The position numbers and the translations under genes are program-made. A stretch of DNA of 55,145 nt from JALNZF01 sp049793155 (GTDB taxonomy: Bacteria > Nitrospirota > UBA9217). Below, piece by piece: positions 16,342 to 24,931 of the stretch. The stretch lies in the NCBI GenBank assembly GCA_049793155.1, contig JBARBN010000037.1, forward strand, positions 1 to 55,145. The letters are read 5' to 3'. Position 1 is the stretch's first letter; every line of letters starts with the position of its first letter. The notes below the pieces were generated by a model. It saw only the letters and a list, made by a program, of their open reading frames with translations, searched no databases and had not been told where the DNA came from.

Positions 16342-17408
16342 CCAGCCATCAGCCGCCATTTATAACCCGTGCCAACCTCTTTGCGCTTGCATTCTTTGCG
16401 GCCTTTATTTTCCTTCTCTACCAGATGGCCCGCCTTCTGGCCCCATTCTCGGCGGCCTTACTCTGGGCGATAATTATCACTCTGGCGCTGCATCCCCTTC
16501 ATCAGCGTGTGCTCCGTCTGTTCAAGGGGAGACCGGGAGTGGCCTCTGCAATCATGACGCTCATTACCCTGCTTGCGGTGATCGGTCCGGCCATTGCCGT
16601 GCTGGTCATCTTCGCGGGACAAGCCGTAGATCTCTACCAATCCATATCGCAGGGCATTCAGTCGGGGAAATTTCTCGAACTGTGGAACAGGACATCCACT
16701 TCCCTTACTGAGAATCTGCGAAGGCTTCCGCTCCTGTCCGATATCGACATAACAGGATTGGCAATGAAAGGCCTCGGGGAAGTATCGACCGGTCTTGCGG
16801 GACAGATCGGTCTTTTGCTCAATAAGACCCTGGTACTGGTGATCGATCTGGCGGTCATGCTCGTCGCGCTCTTTTTCTTTTTCCGGGATGGTGAGTCCTA
16901 TTACCGATCGGTCATGATCATGCTCCCCTTCTCTCCCGAGCATAAACAGTCCATCTCGCGGAAGGTGCATGCTACCTTCACCGCGGTTATCAACGGGGTG
17001 TTTCTGATCGCGTTGCTCCAGGGAATTGTGACCGGCATCGGCTTCGCCTTGTTCCGCATTCCTTATGCGATATTCTGGGGACTGATCGCGGCAGTGTTGG
17101 CCGTCCTGCCGATCGGAGGAGCGGCGCTCGTGTGGATTCCGGGGGTGCTCTTCCTGTTCTTCACGGGGTCGAAGGTCAGTAGTATCCTGTTCTTTATGTG
17201 GGGGCTCCTCCTCGTGTCCACGCCTGACAATTTTCTGAAACCGCTGCTCATCGGGAAAAAAGCGGAGCTCCCGGCATTTTTTCTGTTCATCGGCATCCTC
17301 GGCGGGCTGAAGGTGTATGGTCTCCTGGGCATTCTCTTCGGGCCTCTCGTGGTCACACTGCTTTATACCTTTATGCAGATATACCGCGCGGAGTATGGCG
17401 AGGAGTAA
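16338..17408 (+). CDS. AI-2E family (PerM/YdiK-type) membrane protein
   Basis: 356-residue polytopic protein with about eight hydrophobic segments in the 2+1+5 arrangement of this family: two at the N-terminus, a soluble stretch (about 95-150), then the rest. Hallmarks are LVALFFFFRDGE in the middle and the C-terminal GGLKVYGLLGILFGPLVV. Members have been linked to autoinducer-2 or Na+/H+ exchange, and the substrate here is unknown. The GTG start overlaps the pdxA stop by four bases. Confidence 0.85.
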   Translation: MTSHQPPFITRANLFALAFFAAFIFLLYQMARLLAPFSAALLWAIIITLALHPLHQRVLRLFKGRPGVASAIMTLITLLAVIGPAIAVLVIFAGQAVDLYQSISQGIQSGKFLELWNRTSTSLTENLRRLPLLSDIDITGLAMKGLGEVSTGLAGQIGLLLNKTLVLVIDLAVMLVALFFFFRDGESYYRSVMIMLPFSPEHKQSISRKVHATFTAVINGVFLIALLQGIVTGIGFALFRIPYAIFWGLIAAVLAVLPIGGAALVWIPGVLFLFFTGSKVSSILFFMWGLLLVSTPDNFLKPLLIGKKAELPAFFLFIGILGGLKVYGLLGILFGPLVVTLLYTFMQIYRAEYGEE

Positions 17409-17493
17409 CTCGATGTAAGATCCAGACGCTGGGTCCACCGGACATATCGGTACTATTAATTTTACCATTGCTGTTAACGGGGAGAGAAAAAGC

Positions 17494-18177
17494 ATGGAAG
17501 ACCTGGCGAAATCAGATACCTGGCGCGTGTTCCGCATCATGGCTGAACTGGTGGAAGGCTTTGAGGGCCTGAGCAACATCGGCCCCGCGGTGACCATCTT
17601 CGGGAGTGCGCGGGTCAACCCGGGTTCGCCTTACTACGACAAGTGCCTCAGGGTCGCCGAGAACCTGGCAAAGGACGGCTTTGCCGTGATCTCGGGAGGG
17701 GGGCCCGGTATCATGGAAGCCGCAAACAGGGGCGCGCAGAATGGGAACGGGACGTCGGTGGGGCTGAACATTGCGCTTCCCATGGAGCAAACGCAGAACC
17801 CGTTCCAGGACGTGCGAATCGAATTCCGGTACTTCTTTGTACGCAAGCTTATGTTCGTGAAATATGCAGTCGCTTATGTGATCTTCCCGGGCGGCTTCGG
17901 CACTATGGATGAGTTGTTCGAGGCGCTCACGCTCATTCAGACAAAAAAGATCAGGGGGTTCCCCGTGGTGCTCGTCGGCAAGGAATACTGGTCCGGATTG
18001 TTGGACTGGATGAAAAAGACCGTGCTTGCAGCGAACAGCATCAACCAGGAGGACCTCGACCTCATGCATATCGTGGACGAGCCGGAAGAGGTCTGCGCGA
18101 TCATCAACAAAAGATATACGGACCGCCTGAGCGGCATCCGCAAGGACCGGCGGGACAGGACCCGGAAGGGCATTTAG
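17494..18177 (+). CDS. LOG-family (TIGR00730) nucleoside-monophosphate phosphoribohydrolase
   Basis: 227-residue Rossmann-like protein with the paired motifs SGGGPGIMEAANRGA and PGGFGTMDELFEALT that form the active site of LOG (lonely guy) enzymes. These hydrolyse N6-modified or plain AMP to base and ribose 5-phosphate. The physiological substrate in bacteria is often unclear. GGGGAG precedes the ATG. Its 3-prime end overlaps the convergent membrane-protein gene by four bases. Confidence 0.85.
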   Translation: MEDLAKSDTWRVFRIMAELVEGFEGLSNIGPAVTIFGSARVNPGSPYYDKCLRVAENLAKDGFAVISGGGPGIMEAANRGAQNGNGTSVGLNIALPMEQTQNPFQDVRIEFRYFFVRKLMFVKYAVAYVIFPGGFGTMDELFEALTLIQTKKIRGFPVVLVGKEYWSGLLDWMKKTVLAANSINQEDLDLMHIVDEPEEVCAIINKRYTDRLSGIRKDRRDRTRKGI

Positions 18178-18911
18178 TCGTTGTCGTCCTTTTTCAGTTT
18201 CGCGCGGCTCGCACGGTGTTTGAGGTGCTGGGCGGCCCGCAGCCTGCGAAACCACCGCTCGATGGTCTCGCGGTAGATCATGGTGAGCAGGATCAGAAGA
18301 ATGCTGATGCCCAGAATTGTGAAGAATGCCCCATATCTCTTATCGCGGAACAGGGAACCTTCCACGGTCAACAGCACCGTGCCGAGCAGCCTGCCCGATG
18401 TGGAAACCATGAGAAAGTCGCGCTGCCTCATATGTCCCAGTCCCAGCAGATAGCATAAATAATCTTTAGGAAATCCCGGGATGAGGAACAGGAGGAACGC
18501 AAGGAACAGCCCCTTGTGTTTCATGACATAGTCGTACCGCTTGACTGTGTCGGGGTTCACGACTCGCTCAACAAACGGCCTGCCCGCCATCCGCGCAATG
18601 ACAAAGGCGAGCCACGAACCGATCGTAAGACCGATAGTTGAATAGAGCACGCCGGTAACCGTGCCGAACAGCATCCCACCGACAAATCCGGTTACCTCGC
18701 CAGGCACGGGAGCTGCGACCACTTGAAGGGCCTGTAGGCCTATGAAGATAAGTGCCGCGTAGGCACGGTGCTCGTTGATAAAATGCATGAGGAAGCGCTG
18801 ATCGGTAAAATACCTGATCAGGCCGAGAGGGAACAGAAGATAGATCAGCGCGACGATGATCGCGCCTATTACTGCAAGTCCAAGAATGGTCTTCTTGTCA
18901 AGTTTGATCAT
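18174..18911 (-). CDS. TVP38/TMEM64 (DedA-like) membrane protein
   Basis: 245 residues with about six hydrophobic segments. The central VVAAPVPGEVTGFVGGMLFG and the later LLFLIPGFPKDYLCYLLGL are the paired re-entrant motifs of the SNARE-associated/VTT family, here with the usual F-P-K-D variant. Proteins of this type move or scramble lipids in the inner membrane. The C-terminus is a basic tail (about 210-245). Convergent with the LOG gene, and no terminator lies between them. Confidence 0.82.
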   Translation of the reverse strand: MIKLDKKTILGLAVIGAIIVALIYLLFPLGLIRYFTDQRFLMHFINEHRAYAALIFIGLQALQVVAAPVPGEVTGFVGGMLFGTVTGVLYSTIGLTIGSWLAFVIARMAGRPFVERVVNPDTVKRYDYVMKHKGLFLAFLLFLIPGFPKDYLCYLLGLGHMRQRDFLMVSTSGRLLGTVLLTVEGSLFRDKRYGAFFTILGISILLILLTMIYRETIERWFRRLRAAQHLKHRASRAKLKKDDND

Positions 18912-18931
18912 AACCAGATCACCGCTGAGCG

Positions 18932-19216
18932 TTATCGTTTGAACAAATCATCCAGCTTTTTGCGCGCCACTGCGTTCCCGGCATCCGCCGCTGCAGGCCG
19001 GTTTTCCGCGAACACGAAATATTCGCAGAAATTGGCCTTTTCTTTCTCCCGCACCAGCTCCGTGACCGTCTCCCGGCACTGCTTCGAAACCGCACGGTCG
19101 TAAAATACGCAATTGCGACAGCACCGCACATCGGCGCCGCAGGAAGGGCATTGATCTTTTCGGCCGACTTTCAGGCCTTCGGCAAGTTCCTTATTACAGG
19201 CATGACAGGTCTTCAT
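18932..19216 (-). CDS. Small zinc-ribbon protein, unknown function
   Basis: 94 residues with three Cys clusters: CHACNK at the start, CPSCGADVRCCRNC in the middle and a Cys before an aromatic (ANFCEYF). The first two form a likely zinc ribbon. The CCRNCVFYD context suggests a second metal site. No catalytic motif. It lies 20 bases upstream of the TVP38 gene on the same strand and may share its transcript. I do not recognise the family. Confidence 0.65.
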   Translation of the reverse strand: MKTCHACNKELAEGLKVGRKDQCPSCGADVRCCRNCVFYDRAVSKQCRETVTELVREKEKANFCEYFVFAENRPAAADAGNAVARKKLDDLFKR

Positions 19217-19365
19217 AAAGTGAAATAATAATAGCCTATCGGTCTGGATTAGACAAGCCTAAATATGGGGAATACACCATGCGTCAGGAGGCAGCGATCG
19301 CAAAGCGGCATTCCTCATAATTTGTCATCGGATCTATTTTGCTGATTCCCTAACCGGCAAATTTC

Positions 19366-19374
19366 TGCTATAGT
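19366..19374 (+). promoter_or_regulatory. Extended -10 promoter of the RRM gene
   Basis: TGC-TATAGT in the block TTTCTGCTATAGTAAA, almost the same as the liv promoter block TTTCTGCTAAAGTAAA at 9843-9858. No good -35. Confidence 0.5.
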
Positions 19375-19428
19375 AAAGACAGTTAACCGCGCACTATGAA
19401 ATAATAATCAAAGAGGAGATGAGGAACG

Positions 19429-19779
19429 ATGAAGATAAGCGTGGAAAATTTACCGGCCGACATAACCGAGGAAAGACTGAAAGACGTATTTGGCCAAATG
19501 GGAGAGGTTCAGTCGGTCAAACTGAAGACCGGTCTGCTCACCTGGCAGCCAAACGGTCAGGGCATCGTGGACATGACACTGGAGGTGGACGCCTACCGGG
19601 CGATCAACTGTTTTGAAGGCGCAACATTTAAAGACAGAAAGATACACGTCAAAGAGACCTATCCACTTCTTGAAAAGGCAAAAATTGCATTCGAGCATTT
19701 GACTGACGGTCATTCGCTCTCGGACTTTAAGCCACTGGCCGGCCTCGAGCGCTGGAAAGAACAGATGAAAAACCTTTGA
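19429..19779 (+). CDS. RNA-recognition-motif (RRM) protein
   Basis: 116 residues. The first 80 or so form one RRM: RNP2-like KISVENLP at the start and an RNP1-like GQGIVDMTLE near residue 45. The C-terminal extension is amphipathic and ends with a Trp-containing helix (LERWKEQMKNL). Single-RRM proteins in bacteria bind RNA with low sequence specificity, and the target is unknown. GAGGAG lies well placed before the ATG. It has its own promoter and is likely monocistronic. Confidence 0.78.
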   Translation: MKISVENLPADITEERLKDVFGQMGEVQSVKLKTGLLTWQPNGQGIVDMTLEVDAYRAINCFEGATFKDRKIHVKETYPLLEKAKIAFEHLTDGHSLSDFKPLAGLERWKEQMKNL

Positions 19780-19795
19780 TCTCGCACACAGCCGT

Positions 19796-19830
19796 GGACC
19801 TGCCTCCATGCGTTGAATGGGAGCAGGTCC
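19796..19830. terminator. Hairpin between convergent genes
   Basis: GGACCTGC (19796-19803) pairs with GCAGGTCC (19823-19830), with a partly paired inner arm. There is no T-run, so termination is uncertain. Confidence 0.35.
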
Positions 19831-19849
19831 TCCATAATAAAGTCCCGAA

Positions 19850-21271
19850 TCACTCCCAGTCAAGCAACCGCTTCTGCCCTTCAAGCTTCCTTATCGCCGT
19901 AACATCCTGGCTCACTTCAAGACAGCCCCTGTACTTGCCTTCTGCATCGCGCACCGCGAAATACCTGATGAGCAAGAACTTTCCCTGCATCTGGATCCAG
20001 AAATCGGCCACGTCTTTTTTCCCGGCGCGGAACTCATCCAGGATCTTCTGCACCATGCCCATGCTCCTGGGCGGATGGCAGTTCTGCACCTTCCTCCCGA
20101 TCACGCCGGGGCTGCGCGGGAAGATACGCTCCGGGGACGCCGAGTAATATGCGACCTCGTCATTTTCATCGACGAATGAGATGTCGATCGGCAGATGCGT
20201 CAGCATCAGGTTTACCTGGCCCGGCGTGAGTTGGCCGGTGTCGAGATTAAGGCTGCCGACCTTCTCCGCAAGGAGCGCCTGCGGTATGGATCCCTCGGAT
20301 GCCTTCCAATCGGTCTCCGGCTTGATCCAGGCATATCCGATCTCTTCTTCGCCCTTTCTTGCCTTTACCCAGTCCTCCTCGCTCAGGGTTTCGAGCGCCA
20401 TGGGGAAAAGGATGTGTTCTTCCTTGTAGATCATATCGTTGACCATCTTGAGCAGTACGGTGAGGGCCACTTGCTCCATCGTGTTGTCCGTCACTCTCTT
20501 CCGCACGTCCTTGAGGAAGCCGCGAATATCGTCATGGAGCGCCCACATGACCTTGGAAGGCCCGGTAATGCCCTTTGCCTCGAGGATCGGGAAGAGCTGG
20601 TTCTCTTTACGCAGGTAGTGCTTGTCTACCTGTCCAAGGCGATCAAGAATCTCGAGCAGTTTTGCCTTCTCCTTTGCGAAGTCCTTTATTGCTTCGGCCT
20701 CTTTTAAGATACCCTCGCAGACCCGGTTCTCGAGCATCAGCGTATGCACCGGATGGCCGGCAGGCAGTCCGGGCACGGTCTTGTGCTCCAGCGCGTCCTG
20801 AAACACCTTTACGTGGACGTCACAGAGGCTCTTGATCTCCGTTTCCGGCATACCCTCCGCAATGAGACGCTGCTCCATCTGCGCGATCTCCCACGGCGCC
20901 ACGTCCTTGATCAACTCTCCGAATTTCTTTTTCTGGGATTCAACGTCTTTCCCCGCGTGAAGATCCTTTATGATCGCCTTCATCGTATCGATCTTGTCAT
21001 CCTTTCCGACTTTACCGGCTTCATCGTAGGATACGGAAACGGTCTCGTTGGTCTTCTTCTTGATCTCTCCGGATATATCCTCGAGAAGTTTTTTCACGTC
21101 CATCCCGCTGATCATCGCGGCCTTCCCCAGAGTCGCAAACTTCCCAATGGTATTTCGCATGATCGCGTTATCCAGCATCTTGAACTCCGGGTTCAGACTG
21201 ATCAGAAATTCCTTCAAAAAGGGATAGACGGCAAGAAGGTCATTTACTTTTGTTTTCGGGCTCAGATCCAT
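19850..21271 (-). CDS. DUF438/hemerythrin/PAS protein
   Basis: 473 residues. The N-terminus (MDLSPKTKVNDLLAVYPFL) is a DUF1858-like helical domain. A DUF438 region follows (about 90-160). Then comes a hemerythrin HHE domain with HPVHTLMLEN, KHYLRKENQLFPILE, HDDIRG and YKEEHILFPM, whose His and Glu residues would bind a di-iron centre. A PAS domain lies at the C-terminus (about 355-465). It is likely a cytosolic sensor or handler of O2, NO or redox state. AAAGGAG precedes the ATG at 21271, so the longer ORF start at 21334 is rejected. Divergent from the octaheme cytochrome operon. Confidence 0.82.
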   Translation of the reverse strand: MDLSPKTKVNDLLAVYPFLKEFLISLNPEFKMLDNAIMRNTIGKFATLGKAAMISGMDVKKLLEDISGEIKKKTNETVSVSYDEAGKVGKDDKIDTMKAIIKDLHAGKDVESQKKKFGELIKDVAPWEIAQMEQRLIAEGMPETEIKSLCDVHVKVFQDALEHKTVPGLPAGHPVHTLMLENRVCEGILKEAEAIKDFAKEKAKLLEILDRLGQVDKHYLRKENQLFPILEAKGITGPSKVMWALHDDIRGFLKDVRKRVTDNTMEQVALTVLLKMVNDMIYKEEHILFPMALETLSEEDWVKARKGEEEIGYAWIKPETDWKASEGSIPQALLAEKVGSLNLDTGQLTPGQVNLMLTHLPIDISFVDENDEVAYYSASPERIFPRSPGVIGRKVQNCHPPRSMGMVQKILDEFRAGKKDVADFWIQMQGKFLLIRYFAVRDAEGKYRGCLEVSQDVTAIRKLEGQKRLLDWE

Positions 21272-21482
21272 GATTGTTCTCCTTTGTGGGTGACTATATC
21301 GTTTCTTGTAAGTAAAGCATATGATTTGCGTCATGACAACTGCTAATTTCCCTATTTCTTCGAAGATATGACGCGCATCATAGATTGATTACACCGATTC
21401 ATATACGCTGCGTTTTGGTATAACGAGGTGTTCACAATAAATGCAATAATAGTGATGCGCCTGCAGGAGGGGCAATTCTGAC

Positions 21483-21491
21483 TGCTATAAT
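21483..21491 (+). promoter_or_regulatory. Extended -10 promoter of the leader ORF and octaheme cytochrome
   Basis: TGC-TATAAT, same design as the gltX promoter. The predicted start near 21498 puts the leader ORF ribosome binding site at the very 5-prime end of the mRNA. The rest of the divergent spacer back to 21272 shows no gene. Confidence 0.6.
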
Positions 21492-21515
21492 ATGCGTTGT
21501 AGCGAAAGGAGGGGA

Positions 21516-21623
21516 ATGAGTACTTCTGTCGTATCTTTTTACAGAGCGAATTGTTCTGGAAGCCACGGATCGGGGAATAATCAGTTTTTTAACATCATTG
21601 AAAAAAGGAGGAAATCAGAATGA
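21516..21623 (+). CDS. Putative 35-codon leader ORF coupled to the octaheme cytochrome
   Basis: Starts at an ATG directly after a very strong AAAGGAGGGG (21505-21514) and runs 35 codons to a TGA (21621-21623) that overlaps the cytochrome ATG (21620) as ATGA. The peptide (MSTSVVSFYRANCSGSHGSG... ending EKRRKSE) matches nothing I know. The cytochrome Shine-Dalgarno lies inside its last codons. It could be a translated leader that opens the cytochrome start by coupling, or chance. Confidence 0.45.
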   Translation: MSTSVVSFYRANCSGSHGSGNNQFFNIIEKRRKSE

Positions 21624-22858
21624 AGCATTTGAAATCAGTACTACTCGCAGTAGGAATTGTCCTTCTCGCAACCGGCATAGCATCGGCGGCCGCGAAGAAA
21701 AGCATGTGCATCGATTGTCACAAGAAGGTGACGCCGGGTATCGTGCAGCAGCACCTTGAGGGAAAGATGGGGAAAAAGGGAATCGACTGCTCTGCATGCC
21801 ATGGTTCAGCACATAACAAAATGGACGACGCAAACCTCGCGAAGATGCCGACTCCTGAAACCTGCGCCGGTTGCCACAGCAAACAGGCCGACCAGTTCAA
21901 GATGGGAAAACACAACCTTGCATGGATTGCGTCAAGCTCGATGCCCATGATGGGACACCAGCCCATGACTGTTGCCGGTGAGGGTTACAAGGGTTGCTCA
22001 AGCTGCCACAAGATCGGTGTTCAACCCGATGCGGAAAAATCCCGGAGCAGATACGGCCACGCCCAGTGCGACTCTTGCCACACACGACATTCGTTCAAAA
22101 AATCCGAGGCGCAGGACCCGAGGGCCTGCATGACCTGTCATATGGGCTTCGACCATCCCCAGTGGGAGATGTGGTCCACGTCAAAGCACGGCACGATCTG
22201 GCAGATCGAGGGCAAGGACAGCAAACGGGCTCCCACGTGCCAGACCTGCCATATGAGCAACGGCGACCATAATGTGATGACCTCCTGGGGCTTCCTGGCG
22301 CTCCGTCTGCCTGAGGACGACAAGGACTGGATGAATGACCAGGTCACGATCCTCCAGGCGCTCGGCGTACTCGATGAAAAGAGCGCGCCCACTGCCCGAC
22401 TCGATCTCGTAAAGGCAGGCAAGGTCGCGCGTCTTACCAAAGAAGAGTTCCAGAAAGAGCGGGACAAGATGACGGCCATCTGCGCGAGGTGTCATGGTGC
22501 GTCGTATGCCAAGGGACAGCTCGATGCAGGCGACCTCGTAGTCAAGGATGTGGACAAGATCATGGCCGAGGCGATCAGGGTGGTGCAGGGACTCTACAAG
22601 GATGGCATACTTAACAAACCCGCGGATTGGGCCATGGCCCCCGACCTCCTGCAGTTTTACGAGGCGAAGAGCAGCGTTGAGCAGGACCTGTATGTTATGT
22701 TTTTAGAGTACCGGATGCGTGCATTCGAGGGGGCTTTCCATATGAACCCGGACTACATGCATTGGTACGGCTGGGCGCCCATGAAGGAAACGCTCCAGAA
22801 GATCAAGGACGAGGCGGCAAAGCTCAGGGCCGAGAAGGCGACGGCTGACAAGCATTAG
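21620..22858 (+). CDS. Octaheme c-type cytochrome, hydroxylamine-oxidoreductase (HAO) family
   Basis: 412 residues with a Sec signal peptide (about 1-24) and exactly eight CXXCH haem motifs starting at residues 30, 57, 82, 126, 150, 170, 207 and 288. The contexts CHKKVTPGIVQQ, MPTPETCAGCH, YGHAQCDSCHTRH and CHMGFDHPQWEMWS are those of HAO-like octahaem proteins. Members oxidise hydroxylamine or hydrazine or, in anaerobes, can reduce nitrite or hydroxylamine. Which direction holds here depends on whether the Tyr that cross-links the catalytic haem is present, which I cannot decide without alignment. Periplasmic. No quinol-oxidising partner is adjacent, so electron transfer partners must be encoded elsewhere. 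Confidence 0.88.
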   Translation: MKHLKSVLLAVGIVLLATGIASAAAKKSMCIDCHKKVTPGIVQQHLEGKMGKKGIDCSACHGSAHNKMDDANLAKMPTPETCAGCHSKQADQFKMGKHNLAWIASSSMPMMGHQPMTVAGEGYKGCSSCHKIGVQPDAEKSRSRYGHAQCDSCHTRHSFKKSEAQDPRACMTCHMGFDHPQWEMWSTSKHGTIWQIEGKDSKRAPTCQTCHMSNGDHNVMTSWGFLALRLPEDDKDWMNDQVTILQALGVLDEKSAPTARLDLVKAGKVARLTKEEFQKERDKMTAICARCHGASYAKGQLDAGDLVVKDVDKIMAEAIRVVQGLYKDGILNKPADWAMAPDLLQFYEAKSSVEQDLYVMFLEYRMRAFEGAFHMNPDYMHWYGWAPMKETLQKIKDEAAKLRAEKATADKH

Positions 22859-22891
22859 TTGCGGAAACGTCGAAGGAGCAGATAGCGCATT

Positions 22892-22925
22892 GGGGAGGAA
22901 TGAAAATTCCTCCCCTTTATTTTTT
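22892..22925 (+). terminator. Terminator of the octaheme cytochrome
   Basis: Perfect 10-bp stem GGGGAGGAAT (22892-22901) / ATTCCTCCCC (22906-22915) with a GAAA loop and a T-rich tail. Confidence 0.9.
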
Positions 22926-22997
22926 AAATCAAAACCCTTGCTAATATAGAGACCCTGAATGCTGGAATATCTGGTTCTACGGAACAGGCCATCACCA

Positions 22998-23034
22998 CAA
23001 AAAAAGCCCATGCTGGTTTCACAGCATGGGCTTT
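22998..23034 (-). terminator. Terminator of fhs
   Basis: Perfect 13-bp stem 23003-23015 / 23022-23034 with a 6-base loop. On the minus strand it is followed by a T-run (the A-run at 22999-23005). It ends the one-carbon block. Confidence 0.9.
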
Positions 23035-23065
23035 GTCAATGTTAAACAGTGAATATTATGATCTA

Positions 23066-24829
23066 TTAAAACAGCCCTGATACCATGCCGGTGTTCACAT
23101 CCACGTCCACGCGACGGAATGCCGGGTTGGAACTCGTTCCCGGCATGAGGCTGATCGCCCCTGCGCACGGGCACAGGAACTTGGCTCCCGAGTAGATCAA
23201 CACATCTCTGATGGGCAGCGTCCAACCCTTGGGCACTCCTTTGAGGGTCGGGTCATGGGTGAGGCTCAGATGGGTCTTGACCATCATGGTGGCATAGTCG
23301 GCGTACTTGGGATCGTCTTCCAGCATCTTGGCCTTGGCTTCTGCTTCGGGCGACCAGGAAACACCATCCGCGCCGTACACTTCTTTGGCAATTTTTGCCA
23401 CGCGGTCGCGCAGCTTCATCTCAAGCGGGTAGAGGAACTTGAAGTCGTTCTTCTCGTTGCAGGCGTCAATGACCGCATCTGCCAGCTCGAGGGCCCCCTC
23501 ACCGCCTTTGAGCCAGTGCTGGGATTCTGCGCAGCGGGCGCCGGCTGCTTCGGCCGCCTTCTTGACCGCAGCAACTTCAGCATTGGTATCGGTATAAAAA
23601 CGGTTGACACAGACCACCGGGTTTATGCCGGATTTGCGGATGACGTTGATCATGTGGACCATGTTGGCACAGCCCTTTTCGACCAGGCCCACATTCTCCT
23701 TGGTGTACTCTTCGGGCAGGGCCTTGCCGGCGACAACCTTGGGTCCGCCGCCATGCATCTTGAGGGCGCGGACGGTTGTGGTGAGCACTGAAACATGGGG
23801 TTTCAATCCGCTGAAACGGGACTTGACGTTCCAGAATTTTTCAAAGCCGATGTCCGCGGCAAAGCCGGATTCGGTCACATGGTAGTCGAACAGCTTCAGG
23901 CCGACCCGGTCGGCGATGATGGATGACTGGCCGACGGCGATGTTGGCGAAAGGCCCGGCATGAACGAAACAGGGGTTGTATTCGGCCGTGCACATGAGTG
24001 TTGGATTTATGGTGTTGCGCATAAAGGCGGCCATGGCATTGCCGACTTCCAGATCGCCCGTGGTGACCGGTTTGCCGCTTTTGTCGAAGGCAACGGTTAT
24101 GTTGTTCAGGCGCTGCTTCAGATCAGCGAGGTCTTTGGCTATGGACAGGATGGCCATGCACTCGGACCCCACGGCGATACCGAACTTGGACTGCATCATG
24201 AATCCGTCCGACCTGCCGCCGATGCCGATGATGATATTGCGGAGGCTCTGGGCGCAGAAATCAATGATCCATCCCATCTCCACGCGGGTGGGATCTATGT
24301 TGAGACGCCTCATTTTGGTAAGACGCTCCAGCTGCTCGTCGTTGTAGTTGCGCTCGTGCTGCATGCGGGAGGTCATTGCCACCATGGCCAGGTTGTGCGC
24401 GTTCATGATATCGTTGATGTCGCCGGTGAGGCCCAATGAAAACTCGGTCATAGGGATCAGCAGGGAGTTGCCGCCGCCGGCTGCGGTGCCCTTCACGTTC
24501 ATGGTGGGACCGCCTGAAGGCTGGCGCAGCGCCCCGCCCACGTTAACACCGCGCTTGCCCAGGCCTTCCATCAGGCCGCACGAGGTTGTGCTTTTCCCTT
24601 CGCCCAAAGGTGTCGGGGTGATGGCGGTCACCTCAATGTACTTCCCATCGGGGTTGTTTTTGAGACGCTTGATGACCTTGAGAAAGTCGATCTTGGATAG
24701 GCGGCCCATGGGCAGCATCTCGTCTTTTTGCAGACCCAGTTTTTCGCGCCACATCTCGGGTGTCGGCATCTTCTTTTCCGCTTCCTCGGAAATCTGCCAG
24801 TCAGCTAACTTCGTTGCATCAAATGGCAT
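23066..24829 (-). CDS. fhs: Formate--tetrahydrofolate ligase
   Basis: ATP-dependent formation of 10-formyl-THF from formate and THF, the second step of the methyl branch of the Wood-Ljungdahl pathway. 587 residues, about 30 longer than typical, the extra being an N-terminal stretch before PMGRLSKIDFL. The P-loop is TPLGEGKSTT, with GGRSDGFMMQSKFGIAV and FVHAGPFANIAVG typical of the family. AAGGAGG precedes the ATG. It is the last gene of the minus-strand block, next to the formate dehydrogenase that supplies its substrate. Confidence 0.96.
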   Translation of the reverse strand: MPFDATKLADWQISEEAEKKMPTPEMWREKLGLQKDEMLPMGRLSKIDFLKVIKRLKNNPDGKYIEVTAITPTPLGEGKSTTSCGLMEGLGKRGVNVGGALRQPSGGPTMNVKGTAAGGGNSLLIPMTEFSLGLTGDINDIMNAHNLAMVAMTSRMQHERNYNDEQLERLTKMRRLNIDPTRVEMGWIIDFCAQSLRNIIIGIGGRSDGFMMQSKFGIAVGSECMAILSIAKDLADLKQRLNNITVAFDKSGKPVTTGDLEVGNAMAAFMRNTINPTLMCTAEYNPCFVHAGPFANIAVGQSSIIADRVGLKLFDYHVTESGFAADIGFEKFWNVKSRFSGLKPHVSVLTTTVRALKMHGGGPKVVAGKALPEEYTKENVGLVEKGCANMVHMINVIRKSGINPVVCVNRFYTDTNAEVAAVKKAAEAAGARCAESQHWLKGGEGALELADAVIDACNEKNDFKFLYPLEMKLRDRVAKIAKEVYGADGVSWSPEAEAKAKMLEDDPKYADYATMMVKTHLSLTHDPTLKGVPKGWTLPIRDVLIYSGAKFLCPCAGAISLMPGTSSNPAFRRVDVDVNTGMVSGLF

Positions 24830-24862
24830 AAAAATTCCTCCTTGTTCTTTTTTTTAAAATAT

Positions 24863-24882
24863 GTGAGCTTCGTATGGCTCAC
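24863..24882 (-). terminator. Weak hairpin between fdhA and fhs
   Basis: GTGAGC / GCTCAC 6-bp stem (24863-24868, 24877-24882) with an 8-base loop, followed on the minus strand by an A/T-rich run. It could lower read-through from fdhA into fhs. Confidence 0.3.
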
Positions 24883-24931
24883 GTTGAATTCGATTTCTCG
24901 GAGACCCGGATTGTCTTTGAGTAATCCGCGT

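Noticed and set aside
22987..23040. Possible small RNA or repeat at the palindrome after the cytochrome
   Set aside because: A 13-bp stem with T-run on the minus strand directly after fhs is best read as its terminator.
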